Of a stretch of 64,000 nt of DNA, positions 30,497-41,887 are shown piece after piece. The position numbers and the translations under genes are program-made. The notes below the pieces were generated by a model, which made no database searches, was not told the DNA's origin, and was given only the letters and a program-made list of their open reading frames with translations. Origin of the DNA: Enoplolaimus lenunculus (Eukaryota > Nematoda > Enoplea > Enoplida > Thoracostomopsidae); NCBI GenBank assembly GCA_030248215.1, contig JASANG010003934.1, positions 124,001 to 188,000 on the forward strand, written 5' to 3'. Every line of letters begins with the position of its first letter. Position 1 is the stretch's first letter.

Positions 30497-31103
30497 ATCT
30501 TATTACTTAGACCCATGTCTACTAAAATATACATAGTTCACATCGCAATTTTAAACTGAATTTAGCAATCGGTGGACCAAAAAAATTTTGATGAATAATA
30601 AGAATATAAATATTAATTGTGCCGAAATAAAATTTTCAACTTACTTTTGAACAAAATTTCAAAACCTAGCCAAATTTACTTTCCAATTATTGTGCCATGC
30701 TTGACCCATGTGGGGCACCGTGGCCCATGGGACGGCCAATTCCGCCAAGTCATACCTTGCCCCATGCAGTCCCACGCCCCGGGTCCATACGCTGATTACG
30801 CCTCTTCGCAGCTAGAAAAGATGCAGTGCGTAGTTTCGGAAGACCAATTTGACTAAAGTCAAATTATGCGTGCAGGTATATATTCAACCTTTAGCATGAA
30901 AATGATGGTTTAAGCATTATAATTTCCTTAAATAATTACTTAAGGCGCATAATACACTATCATTCTTCGAGAAGATCATAATTGTAAGTAAATGAAAACC
31001 CCATATAGTGGTGTGACATAGTACGCAATACGCATATTATATACTTTTCGTATGTTCTGCTTTCATTTGCGACGCGTTTGGGTTTCTAGCGGTTCTGTTT
31101 TAG
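30497..31103. other. Region between the LTR element and the first visible PPIH exon
   Basis: No coding exon supported. It should be PPIH intron or promoter sequence. I looked for the expected N-terminal exon (a conserved VVFFD-type segment) here and left of the LTR element and did not find it. Confidence 0.45.
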
Positions 31104-34103
31104 GATATTGGTCGGGTTACAATTGAACTGTTTGCCGATATTGTTCCGAAGACGGCTGAAAATTTTAGATATGTGTATACATATATTTGGTTCTTATTAT
31201 AGCGTAGTTTGTGATTCTTTACAATCAAAGATGGTTGCGTAATATATGTATGGGTATGCAAGAGCGTAGCTGGGGGGGGGAGGTTTAGTGATCAACCCTC
31301 CTGTTTAAGTTTTGTTTACAGTTTTTAGCATCCGCTTTGTTGGCATTTGGCCCGTTTAAAAGTTTCAACTTGAATTCAAAGTATGAATTTCGTATTTTTG
31401 CCATTTTAGGCTAATATTCTTAGTACTAAAAGCTTGGATGGTTTACGTTTTTTTGTGTATTTTAGACAGTTTTGTACTGGAGAATACAGAAAAGATGGCA
31501 TTCCTGTTGGATACAAAAATTCACCGTTTCATCGGTAAGATTTAAGAGATTTAATGCGCCGTTCACAATATAAAATTTACCCTTGCCACAAAAAGTGTCA
31601 TAAGGTAGGGTTAACGCGTGACAAATTTTAAATTTGTCACGCGTTAACCCTACCATAACACTTTTTTTCTGTTAACCGTACCCTAAAGCGTGTCACAGAG
31701 CACTTTGTGACACGCATTAGGGTAGTGTTAACGCAAAATTTACCCTCTATATATACAACACAATTGTGAACGGCGCATAAGAGGTCATTAGATGTTGTGG
31801 TCGTGGTGCTGTTGCGGTTACGTGGCTATTAAGTTTTGTTTTAGTTTATTCGAACTATCTTATTCGTGACATAAGATGCTTATAACGCAGTCTGTACACT
31901 GTCTATGCTTTACTTGTTGCTGAGAATTAGGAAAGTAAACATTTGTAGAACAAAATTAGTTTAACCAAGAGTGGATAATGACAAGAGTGTGCAACTCTTG
32001 AGGTCCCGTATGGTACAAAATGTACCACCGGGCGTTGCGTTTTTGGCCGCGGCCCCCATTGTTCAGAGGGGGTCGCTATCACATGAATACCCCTAAATTA
32101 AACTATATGGGGAGCATGTTTGATACCGCATACATAAAGTGCCATGTTTCACACCGGTTGCACTCCCTCTCTAAATAAAGGGGGGTGGGGCAAAAACTTA
32201 ATGCGTGCCGGGTACATCCCTTTCTACGTAGAATGTGCCCGGTTGCACACTCTTGTTAAATAGCGATTATCCAGTCTTGGTTTAACGGTTGTGTGTATGC
32301 AATAAAATTACTATGATACGTTCAGCGAAGGTATCAAGTGTTAATCGTTTTGTTCACTTTTTTCAGGGTCATCAAAGATTTTATGATCCAAGGAGGTGAT
32401 TTTGTTAATGTAAGTAGTCATTCATGTTCTCAACGTTTGTGTTGTCATAACATGGACAGTGTTTTTTGCTTTTAAACGATTATTTTAAAATTGTTCACCA
32501 GTTACAACAGTACAAACCGGCTACGGTTTATGTTGAGTTTTACTACTGAAATAAATGAAAGATTGAAAATTTTATTTGACAATTTACCTTCATAACAGGG
32601 TACAATCGCAGGTAAAAAACCCGGAGCAGAATGTAAACAATATTTGCCTGATCTTGAGCCGCAACCGGGGGTCACGCAAAATTAGGTAACATTGTTAAAT
32701 TGGCTACACATGACGTTCCAAATATTTGTAAACATTGGTCAAAAACGAAAATTTTGGTTTTAGTGTTCTTTCTTTATATAGAAATTACGACAATTTATTC
32801 TTTCTTTAAAGTTGTAACAAAAGTCAAAGTCAAACGCACCGAACGATATAATTTTCATAAAACTATGAAAAATTTTCACTACGGAAATAGCCGAAACCTC
32901 CACCAGGAGACCTACCAAAACCGAAGGCCGAGGGCGGGCGATGTTTTGTTTACGTCTGAGGCAGACCTGCGGTTTTACTGTACTTCGTAGTCCTGTATGC
33001 ATTTGCATACCTATTTGTTTCACTATTGTTTTAGGGTGATGGAACTGGCATGATGAGCATTTACGGAGAAAAATTTGCCGACGAAAACTTTAGCCTCAAA
33101 CATACTGGGCCAGGGATTTTGTCAATGGTAAGTTTCTTTATTCTGTGCAAAGCTAATGAAATATAGCTGGAGTATCGTTAAAACTGATTCAGCATTTGTG
33201 AGAGTAACGGACGTTATTACTGGAATTGGTACCGCTGCGATATGTACGGTATCATGACAATTCGTCGTTCGGACACTACTGGGCGACAAGTTGTCGGGCG
33301 AAGAATTGTCGTAGATTTGATACAGACTTATATAATTGCAGCACAAGGAATGTATATGAATTTTTGTTGGTGGAAAATTTATGTACTAATTTGAGGCAAC
33401 ATTAGGCGTCTATCGTGAAATACAAAACTCTGAAAAACCGGAAAAATCCATAGATTAAAACTTACAACTGCAGTGGGTTGCGGTCTGCGTTTTGCAAAAA
33501 GTTTTGCTTTCCGAAAATATCAAATAGGTGGTGTTTTTAAATATCTAACATTGATAGTACATTAAAGAAAGTTAAGAAACTAGTTTGTTTCACCAATGTA
33601 GGTGAGGCTCTTTGACGCGGTCGGCTTTGAATTATACATCTTTTTTATCTTTTTTTCAGGCGAATGCTGGAAAAGATACGAATGGATGCCAATTTTTCGT
33701 TACATGTGCAAAGTGTGAATTTTTGGACAATAAGCATGTTGTTTTTGGTGAGTTTCGTTTAGATATATCAAGTGATTATGATGTATTTTAAGCTTTAGTA
33801 ATGTAAAATAATTTTCCATCACAGTTAAAATAGCAGATATTTTATGCTCAGCTATCTTTTTAGTTAAATTTTCACTAAAATATATTAAGACGTTTTTTCT
33901 GCCGTAAAAATCTAAATTCTGCTGCTACGTGGAGGTTCGGTGATAACGATATAGAGGTGCTTGCTCGCAAGATCGAAAACATTGCTGTTTCAGGGCGTGT
34001 ACTCGACGGTCTTTTAACGGTGCGTAAAATTGAAAACATTCCAACTGGGCCAAACAACAAACCAAGAACATCGGTTATCATTTCACAGTGCGGTGAACTT
34101 TAA
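31104..34103 (+). CDS. PPIH: Peptidyl-prolyl cis-trans isomerase H (cyclophilin H), first coding exon not found
   Basis: Cyclophilin of the U4/U6-U5 tri-snRNP that binds PRPF4. Exons: 31104-31172 ([20 protein letters not shown]), 31470-31534 ([19 protein letters not shown]), 32367-32409 ([14 protein letters not shown]), 33035-33127 ([19 protein letters not shown]...), 33660-33747 ([19 protein letters not shown]...), 33994-34103 ([17 protein letters not shown]..., TAA). Active-site motifs [11 protein letters not shown] and CQFFVTC are intact. The closing residues ISQCGEL match PPIH endings. [12 protein letters not shown] and RVLDG read closer to nematode CYN-11 than to human PPIH. The first junction is odd: keeping the usual NFRQFC would need a donor that is not GT, while a GT-AG reading gives NFRYFC. 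Introns hold a foldback element and a family E element. Confidence 0.92.
31551..31779. mobile_element. Foldback element with nested palindrome in PPIH intron
   Basis: Outer ends AATGCGCCGTTCACAAT and ATTGTGAACGGCGCAT are inverted. Near the left is an almost perfect palindrome centred on about 31629, arm GGTAGGGTTAACGCGTGACA followed by AATTT. No coding frame. Target duplication not clear. Confidence 0.75.
31964..32281. mobile_element. TIR element family E, copy 1, in PPIH intron
   Basis: ACCAAGAGTGGATAAT at the left and ATTATCCAGTCTTGGT at the right. A second inverted pair lies inside: ACAAGAGTGTGCAACT and GGTTGCACACTCTTGT. The core has TGTACC...GGGCGTTGCGTTTTTGGCC and G/C runs shared with copies at 41888 and 58106. 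Confidence 0.85.
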
Positions 34104-34874
34104 ATTTCAAAACTGTTCAGTGTTCTTTATTCAACGAATATCGCTCAGGAATCTTACATTCATGAATATCATTGGAACAGTGGCTGTATGGTGGTTTTCC
34201 GACCCGTAGCCAGCATAAGATACCAGAGTTGGCCAAAACAATCTTAGGATTGACATTTTGTTGCTTTCACAAACTTTACATGTGAATTAAACATTGCTTG
34301 GGTTGCCGAAAGTTTTCCAGGGGGTTAGCCCCTCTCTGGCTAAGGGCCCGAGCGAGGGTTTTGTGTAATATGTTGGTTCATGTTATTTTGAGGTTCGAAC
34401 CATTTTTAGAAAATGTAACAAAGTAAGCTTATGCAAGGTTTAGGCTGTTTGACGGATGCATCGTAATTTTTAAGATTTTAGATGAATTGTGTAATATACA
34501 TGATTTATAACTAATTTTGAGCCTAAAAATTACAGAATTTCTGTTATTTCTATAACGAAAACGGACAACGATTTTTACCGAAATCAGAAGCGGATAACCG
34601 GTTACACCGTGGTGCGTATGCTGCCTGACAACGTTGAAATATCCTTTTTTCTAGTTTGAATAAACTTTATGCGGGTTAAGTATGTGAGTTATTGCATATT
34701 TGAGCAGTCTGGACTATTCTGCTTTGGTCTCTATGGACTTTAATTAAGACATATTGGCTCAATGACCTCTAATTAGGGATACAGATTCCTATTGATTAGG
34801 GCTCTAAAGTGGACCCTCTTATTCGGCTCACTTACAGTACAATGACAGTTTTTGTGGCCTATGATGATTATAGG
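34104..34874. other. Intergenic region downstream of PPIH
   Basis: No gene seen. It includes a family P tail (about 34440-34605, ending GCGGATAACCGGTTACAC) and a decayed family D right end at about 34800-34840 (CCCTCTTATTCGGCTCAC then TTACAGTA). Confidence 0.5.
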
Positions 34875-35499
34875 CAGTGTGTAACCGGAATTCCGGTTCC
34901 GGTAGGGAAATCCAGTATTTTTCAGTACTTATCTGGTTCCAAAAATAAAACTGGTTTTTTTTCACCAGAATTTTCGAAATTCTGAGGAGAAAATTGTCGA
35001 AATATTCTAAAAATTAAGCGTAACACTAAACGATTTACCAACATTACAGCAGGGTACAACCAGAGGTCTGCCTCCGGCTTCGGCAGAAAATCGGCCTCTG
35101 GTTTCGGCTCCAGTAGAATTTCTGCCGGAGGTTCCGGCAATTTCGGTAGTAAAATTGTGCAGAATTTATCTGTTTAGCGCGTTTCGTTCTACTTTTGTGA
35201 CAATTTTCAGGAAAGAATTTCCGAAATTTTGCACAAAACTACCGTAAGTAAAATCAAACAACTTAACAGCATATTGCAAATATTGGCTAAAATTAACTAT
35301 TTGCTTAAATTATTAACAAATTAAATACCATTTAAACTACCCGATTTCGCCTCACCTCCGGCTCTCGGCAAGTTTTGTTGACCTGAGCCTTCGGTATTTT
35401 TCACCTCGGGTTGCACCCTAGTAACAAGTGTTTTTTGTTGTCCAGTTCCAGTATTTTTAATTCCCGGTTCGGGTATATTATAATTCCGGTTATACCCTG
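34875..35499. mobile_element. Nested family B-like foldback elements
   Basis: Outer ends CAGTGTGTAACCGGAATTCC and GGTTATACCCTG are diverged family B TIRs. Inside is a second pair, CAGGGTACAACCAGAGG at 35050 and CGGGTTGCACCCTAG at about 35420, enclosing CTCCGGCTTCGGCA-type repeats. This suggests one family member inserted in another. No clean target duplication. Confidence 0.6.
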
Positions 35500-35522
35500 T
35501 AAAGCTGTGAAGCTTACTCTTT

Positions 35523-35644
35523 TCTCCACTGCGAAAAGTGATGAGTCAAATTGACGCTCTCCGAAATAGTCAAATTTGACTCAGTTTGTGTAGTCCTGAA
35601 AAGCCTATTTCGAGCAGTCAATTTAACTCACCATTTTTTGCAGC
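35523..35644. mobile_element. TIR element family H fragment
   Basis: Shares CACTGCGAAAAGTGATGAGTC-like and GACTCAGTTTGTGTAGTC / AACTCACCATTTTTTGCAG blocks with the copies at 39746, 51297 and 55048. Confidence 0.65.
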
Positions 35645-36140
35645 GTATATGGCCCTGATGAGGAAGTTTTTTGTCATAGGGGGATCCTATCATATCAGAT
35701 ATCAGTTTTTACGGCGTGTACGTGAAGAAATTGACTGTGTTTCTAAGTTTTTTGTGCTGCGTTTTGATCACCGTTGAAATTAGTCTACTAATTTGCATAC
35801 AATAAATTTGTGTAGGAGACGTTTCAATTGTGTCTCAATCAGCAACTGTTTTAGTGCGAGATGGCAAGAACATTTGTTGTCTGCAGGCAAAGAAAATATG
35901 TTCCTAACATAGAATTATTTTAATATTACGGCATAAAAACTTTGCCAAAATGTGGACATAGATCGCCACAGTGGATGGCAGTGCAAATACTGGCAACCCG
36001 TGATTGCGGCGCTGTAACAATATTGTAGTGACCCGAATAAGAGGGTCCGCCTTTGATCTTTACATGGGCCTTTTGAGCAAACATATATGGTTTATTATAA
36101 AAATAATCATTAGTAAAACAATCAGCGGCGTACTTGATGC

Positions 36141-36814
36141 GAGGTTCACGTTATAACCGGGGCAGGTGGGACACGGTTTGTCCCATGTTGATTCGACGTC
36201 AACATTAAAATTTGGGCTCTTAATTCGGGTCAACAGACAAAACTCGAATGTCATATGACATTAGCTTACAAACCACCGCTCTCAAATGATCAATGTGTAC
36301 AAGGGACGGTATGTCATGTGACACTGTCGGACATTTATGCGAATATCATATGATATTCCAAAATTTCAACGAATATCATATGATATTCAGCGGGACAGTG
36401 TAATCTTTGGGTTCTAATAAATGAATGAAAAGTTGGACGGCAGAGGCACAAACGTGCTTTAAATACCAAATACATGCCTGCAAATCGTTTCCGACACAAA
36501 ATCGCTTAAAACCACAGCTTCATAATTCAAAAATTCAAATTTCAAATTCTAGTATCATATAATGTTCAACAGGACAATTTGGGTATGTTACTTCAACTAT
36601 GCAGACATTTGAAAATATACAATATGATATTCGCAGACAATACCTCGAATATCATATGATATTGAAGGACAAAAGGTGACCTACACATGATATTTGCAGA
36701 AAAATACGAATTTTTGAATACGATATGGGGTCTACAAGCAGACAAAATGTGACCCAATAGTCTAATAGGGACAAAACGTGTCCCAACCTGCCCCGGTTAT
36801 AACGTGAACCCCTC
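36141..36814. mobile_element. TIR element family K with CATATGATATTC motifs
   Basis: Long inverted ends: GGTTCACGTTATAACCGGGG, then CAGGTGGGACACG, matched at 36785-36812 by the reverse complement. The interior repeats the palindrome GAATATCATATGATATTC at about 36345, 36371 and 36651, with variants near 36550 and 36690. About 674 bp, no coding frame. A different element at 55975-56510 shares the ACGTTATAAC core of the TIR. Confidence 0.82.
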
Positions 36815-37391
36815 ATGACAAGGCAAGTGAACAGTTATAAAATAAAACAACATAAACGTACTAAAGATTTGATTATCAAATTCCTAAGCTCAGGTGAGAA
36901 TTTTGGAAATGGACCTGTTGATCCAGCAATCCTCGACTAATTCTGGATGTTGAACTTTTTACAAGACAGCTTAAAACAGGCTTACGTTAATAGGCTGAGA
37001 CACACGATGTGCTATTTTCAGCTGACTGAAATAAACTGAGCAGCTTTTGTGCACTTCACCCACAGGCTTAAAGGCTTAGGTTTAGGTTTAGGCTTAGGTT
37101 AAGACTTAGGTTTAGGATTAGGTTTTGGCTTAGGTTTTGGAAAGTGTGCATGACCCAAATCAACCAAATACCAGCCATTTACTTGTCGTTTGAACTTCTC
37201 TTAGCGCAAGTTATAATAAGGCTGCAAAGGTAAGCATTGACATCGCCTTAAAATTTAAATTTAGTTTTAAATTATATTCAATAATCGGGTTAAGCAGTCA
37301 AGATATCAATTTTGCCAACACTGTTGCAAATACGTGCGTTTAAATTGTTCGCTTAATACGTAAAGGGATTCATTCTTGATACAAATCAAAC
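36815..37391. other. Intergenic region with a degenerate TTAGGC-like tract
   Basis: No gene. About 37070-37140 is an isolated tract of GGCTTAGG, GGTTTAGG and related hexamers without recognised TIRs, probably the remnant core of a G-type element. Confidence 0.5.
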
Positions 37392-37646
37392 GGCCCATGT
37401 TACTTTAAGGGGCGTCCAGGTTTCTTGTGGGTCTATAAAAAAGTATGTTTAGATTCTAGATTACATTTTTTGTTTAGGCTTAGGCTTAGCCTTAGGAACA
37501 CATTTTTGCAACGATTAGGCTTAGGCTTAGGAACACATTTTTGCAACGATGAAGCTTAGGCTTAGGAACACATTTTGCAACGCTTAGGCTTAGGCTTAAG
37601 AATACGCTTAAATTGCTGTTAATACGCCTCTTAAAGTAACATTGGC
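37392..37646 (+). mobile_element. TIR element family G2 with TTAGGC core
   Basis: Left end GGCCCATGTTACTTTAAGGG; right end CTCTTAAAGTAACATTGGC. Flanks AATCAAAC and AATTAAAC match 7 of 8. The interior repeats GGAACACATTTTGCAACG units separated by GCTTAGGCTTAGG. Confidence 0.87.
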
Positions 37647-38025
37647 TAATTAAACTATGGCAGCATTAACAAGATTAACAAGCATCCCTAAATGCGACAA
37701 TGGAGTCGGAGTAAAAAAAAAATTCGAATCTGAACTGAACTTCTAGAAATTTAGCGAAAACTGGTCTGTTCTGTAGTACTCGAGAAGTTAAGCATAACTT
37801 TACTGGTATTAATTTTAGAACGAAATGCGTAAAGGGATTCACTCTAGAAACAATGGCAACATATAAAAAAGACCAAAAAACACATTCCGACAGTTGTATC
37901 CTAAATTGTGCAACAAGATACACAGTTTCTGATTGGTTTGTTTTTCTTCTGCTGTTCATTATCTGGTTTTATGCCTGAAATATGTACACATATTCTCAGA
38001 AAATGTAAACTTGAGATAAGCTCAA
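37647..38025. other. Unassigned AT-rich spacer
   Basis: About 380 bp with no supported gene, repeat end or RNA; a minus-strand frame here has no recognisable family feature. Confidence 0.4.
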
Positions 38026-38305
38026 GGCCCACGTATAGAGCAGGGCCCGATCGTTTACCGGAGTGGCTATAATAGAGTCAGTTTAAGCTTTAGACTTATT
38101 TTTTGTTTAAGCTTAGGCTTAGGCTTACGAATAGGCTAATCTATACGCTTAGGCTTAGGCGTAGGTTTAGGCTTAGGCTTAGGAATAGGCTCATCCATAC
38201 GCTTAGACTTAGGCTTAGGCTTAGGAATAGGCTCATCCATACGCTTAGGCTTAGGCTTAGGAATATGCTTATACTACTCTTCCGGCCCTGTTCTATACAT
38301 GGGCC
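38026..38305 (+). mobile_element. TIR element family G1 with TTAGGC arrays
   Basis: GGCCCACGTATAGAGCAGGG left end, CTGTTCTATACATGGGCC right end. Contains GTCAGTTTAAGCTTTAGAC, then a higher-order array of GCTTAGGCTTAGG blocks separated by AATAGGCTCATCCATACGC. Flanks AAGCTCAA and AACTTCAA match 6 of 8. Confidence 0.9.
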
Positions 38306-38592
38306 AACTTCAACATGTCAAAATTTAACTTTTGAACTGACGTTAAAATTCCACCAGGTTAAACAAAAATGCTACATATAACATAGAAACTTTGCAAATT
38401 ATATTTTGAAATGTCTGTAGCACCTTTTACACCAGTTGGTGATAGGTCTTTAAATTGTACAGCAGTCGACGCAGAAGTTTAAACTTTGACACGGGCTTTC
38501 ATATACTAAATTGGCCTCAATCACCTATGAACTCAATTGAAGCGTACCTACAACTCTTGAAGTTGACTTGTTTAAAAACCTATTACTTACTA

Positions 38593-39032
38593 CTGTAGTG
38601 ACCCAAATAATAGGGGGTAATAAGAAGGGGTCCCCATTTTGGGTCCGAATCAATACGAGTTCGTATCCCTAATAAGAGTCCGTAAGCGGATAGAGTCCCT
38701 TATCCCTAATTAGAATTCATAAATGTCAATTGTCCCTAACTGTAGCGCATAAATGACTCCAGGACCAAATAATTTGAGTTCGAAACTTTAAAGCGTACTT
38801 AAGTTTTGAAAGTATATTCTTAAGTATAACCTTGCATTATCGCTTAAGCTATTGACACAAGACAAATAAACGTTTAATTCAACGGATAATTGCAGTAACG
38901 GATATATATCAGTAATGAAGGGCCGCGGAGCGTGAGTTAAAAATAAATAACAGTCCGTAACCGAATAACAAGGGGGTACCCTCTGGAGAGGCCAAATAAA
39001 TATCAGTTCCCCTCTTATTCGGGTCACTACAG
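38593..39032. mobile_element. TIR element family D, TA-flanked (Tc1/mariner-like MITE)
   Basis: CTGTAGTGACCCAAATAA and TTATTCGGGTCACTACAG are inverted and each is bordered by TA. A TA duplication and this TIR form fit Tc1/mariner-type MITEs. No transposase. A related copy is at 45489-45878; fragments lie near 34840 and 36023. Confidence 0.8.
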
Positions 39033-39745
39033 TAGCAATAAAGGTGCTGCACACGTTTGAGGCAAATCCAAACTGATTCGCAAAAATATGTTCAGCTCCG
39101 GCTGCGGTAAATGTGACTGCTCTTAGAACTCGTGGCCATTGTCTGACGTCAGAAGTGTGCATGGTACCTCCCATGGTATGATTGAACGTCTGCCTCCGGT
39201 TCCGGCACAAAGGTCACTGCCGGCTCCGGGCAAAACTTTGCCGAACGCTCTAGCAATGTCGGTAGTGAACTTATTCAACAACAAAATAGAGCGATCGGAC
39301 GGTTTGCAGAATTGTAAGCGTACATTTTGAAGCTGTGTCGAACGATATACAATTTGTGTAACCATTTGACCAAAAAAAACTATTTCGGTCTTTAGGTGAT
39401 TTTAAAAATCGAAATTTCAAAAATCAAATTTGGTGTGTGCGCAAAAATTTTTAAAATCCGACCATTTTTAGCAAATGCCGGCGGGATGATGGTGGTAGTG
39501 GCGGAAATGCCCTAAACTGTATCAGTGTCGCGGTTTTAACGAATGTGAAAAATAAAAAAATTGCTGAAAGTGAAAATAAATGTATTAAGCAATGCAAAGC
39601 CGGTAAAGTAGTAATAAAAGTGCGATGAAAAACTGCAAGTGAAGTACTAAATTTAAGAAAAAACAAAATATAAAATATCCACGCTTTCAATTTTATGTTA
39701 CAACTATTTTAAATTGTTGTAAAGCAATACAAATTTCCATCTTTG
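39033..39745. other. Intergenic region with no supported gene
   Basis: The segment 39190-39250 has GGTTCCGGC / CGGCTCCGGGC motifs like the CCGG-rich foldback families. The rest is AT-rich; frames of 60-140 codons on the minus strand show no domain or splice context. Confidence 0.45.
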
Positions 39746-39955
39746 CACTGCAAAAAATGGTGAGTCAAATTTACTCTTTCCGAAATAAGATCTACGCGGC
39801 TACACAAAGTGAGTCAAATTCAACTCCGCCAGAGTCAAACGTGCGACTTAGTGAGTCGAATTTGACTGTGTCAGAGTCCAACTTGACTCAGTTTGTGTAG
39901 TCCCGTAGAGCCTATTTACGAGAGAGACAATTTGACTCACCATGTTTTTGCAGTG
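39746..39955. mobile_element. TIR element family H
   Basis: CACTGCAAAAAATGGTGAGT at the left; ACTCACCATGTTTTTGCAGTG-like end at the right. The inside has GAGTCAAATTTGACT-type palindromes and GACTCAGTTTGTGTAGTCC. Confidence 0.82.
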
Positions 39956-40304
39956 TTGGCTACACCGAAACATACGCTACGGCAGAAAAAAAACACATTT
40001 AGAACGAAAGCTAATGTGCCACGGAAAATGTTAAGTACTCACATTTGCAGTGATAAAACCGTTTATAAATAGACCATATAGACACGTAATAATTTTACCG
40101 TACTATTTTTGCAGTTCAGTCTTTTAATGTCTCCCTTTTGTGTCAGTCACAAATTGGACGACCGACCACCTTTAGCCTAAAATTGAAATTAGTTTCAATC
40201 AGGTCACTCAGAAAACTAACAGTCACGATCCAACAATAAATATTATTTCTCAAGCCAAGGCACAAAGGGTCCAGCATTAATCGCCGCCTTGAAAACCAGA
40301 CTTT

Positions 40305-40465
40305 GACCCATGTAAAGATCAGGAGCGGAACGTTTTTCTATGGCACTAAAATAGAGTAAGCTTAGGCTTTAGACAAATTTTTTTGCTTGGCTTAGGCTTA
40401 GGCTTAGGTTTAGGCTTAGGGATATGCTTATATTACTGTTTCGCCCCGGTTCGTTACATTTGCCC
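40305..40465 (+). mobile_element. TIR element family G3 with TTAGGC core
   Basis: GACCCATGTAAAGATCAGGA and GCGGAACGTTTTTCT at the left, CGGTTCGTTACATTTGCCC at the right. The core is GCTTGGCTTAGGCTTAGG. G3 differs from G1 in its subterminal sequence but keeps GAGTAAGCTTAGGCTTTAGAC. Confidence 0.75.
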
Positions 40466-40701
40466 AGATGCACAAGTCCCGAAGGACGCAAATTTAATGG
40501 ATATTCTAAACTTTATTCCAAACGTGCCCCAACTATAAATTGAAATTATGTCAAAAGTTGTTCACAGTTTACGCAATGCTTCAGGATCAAACATCAACCT
40601 GTAAGAAATAGCAACGGCTTAATAGTAAACTAATCTAAATTCCACCATTTTCTAAACGTTGCTAAATCTTTGTTAAAACGATTTCTCAACAGAATATATA
40701 A

Positions 40702-40984
40702 TGCAGCCTTCACACGTACAAGGTTTTACAACGAGAACTCGCAGCTGCATATACCTTCAAAGGAACATTCTGAATGACCAATCAAACTACAGTTGCAACA
40801 AATTCAAGTGACATACAACTGCGTTCACAGGTGCAAATAATAAATTAAATAGCATGAATTTCAGTGAATAACTTGCAACTGCAAGAACTTCAAAGCTGCT
40901 TTGTGACCAAACTTGCGCGTTCAATTTGCGCAATAAGTACAAGTTCTCGCAGCAAAAACTTGCACGTATAAATAGGGCTTTAGT
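40702..40984. mobile_element. Foldback element family J, copy 1
   Basis: GCAGCCTTCACACGTACAAG faces AACTTGCACGTATAAATAGGG at the other end. The interior is full of CTGCAAGTTGCA-type strings (GCAACTGC, CTTGCAACTGCAAG) and CGTTCACAGGTGC. A second copy lies at about 61914-62216. Confidence 0.78.
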
Positions 40985-41480
40985 AATTCAAAACAGCGAC
41001 TTGTTAAAAATAGCAAAGCATGTGTCTAAAATAAAAAAAGGATATAAAGGTGCAGCGATAGAAATACTGCAGATTCTACAGAATTCAACGCTTTATTAAA
41101 TGTCAACTTGTTCCGAAACGTAGCAGATGAATCAAAGATTAAGAGAGCAAGCAGCAGCGGCATGAAACTTGAAATTGAACGGAGGTTGGTATTAAACCGT
41201 TATTAAATAACATTATTTTGAACAATTTGAAAATTGCATATATACATACATGTATTAAGAGCCAGGAACTGCGTAAAGGTACCGAAATAGAGTCTATATT
41301 CTTAATATCTGTTGTGACTAAATTGTGTAGAATTTCGGAAATAATGTAACGATCAGGGGCGGCAAGGTTTATGCTTTTTTGCTTATGTTTAGGTATACGT
41401 TTAGGCTTAGGTGTAAAGCTCATTCTAACGCTTAGGCGTGACTTAGTACGATGTTTATGCTACTGTTGCAACATTTGTTC
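40985..41480. other. Intergenic spacer with a decayed G-type fragment
   Basis: No gene. About 41353-41470 has CGATCAGGGGCGG and AGGTATACGTTTAGGCTTAGG, a remnant of a G3-like element lying just left of the G1 element at 41481. Confidence 0.45.
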
Positions 41481-41699
41481 GGCCCATGTGTAGAACACGC
41501 TCGGATCGTTTACCGGATGGGCTATAATAGAGTCAGTTTAAGCTTTTGACTAATATTTTTGTTTAGGCTTAGGCTTAGGCTTCAGCTTAACCTTAGGAAT
41601 ACGCTCATCTAAACGCTTAATAGGTTTAGGCTTAGGCTTAGGTATAGGCTTAGGAATATGCTTATACTATTGTTTCGGCCCTGTTCTATGCATGGGCCC
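41481..41699 (+). mobile_element. TIR element family G1 with TTAGGC arrays
   Basis: GGCCCATGTGTAGAACACGC left end and CTGTTCTATGCATGGGCC right end; flanks ATTTGTTC and CTTTGTTC match 7 of 8. Core GCTTAGGCTTAGGCTT with CTCATCTAAACGC spacers. Confidence 0.87.
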
Positions 41700-41887
41700 T
41701 TTGTTCTATACATTAGATAGAAATTCTAATCTTTATGAGGCGTTTTACCTATCGCATACTGCACAATCCTATCCAGAAATCACTGAACGCGCCACAGCAG
41801 TACCATGAGCGAAAAGTTATTATCTTTAAACGTTTTTGGAACTCAAAAATGAGAACCGGATACTATTTACTAAAGTTGTAATAAAAG

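Noticed and set aside
39190-39260. Start of a new gene at a locally GC-rich patch
   Set aside because: GGTTCCGGC-type motifs match the CCGG-rich foldback families.
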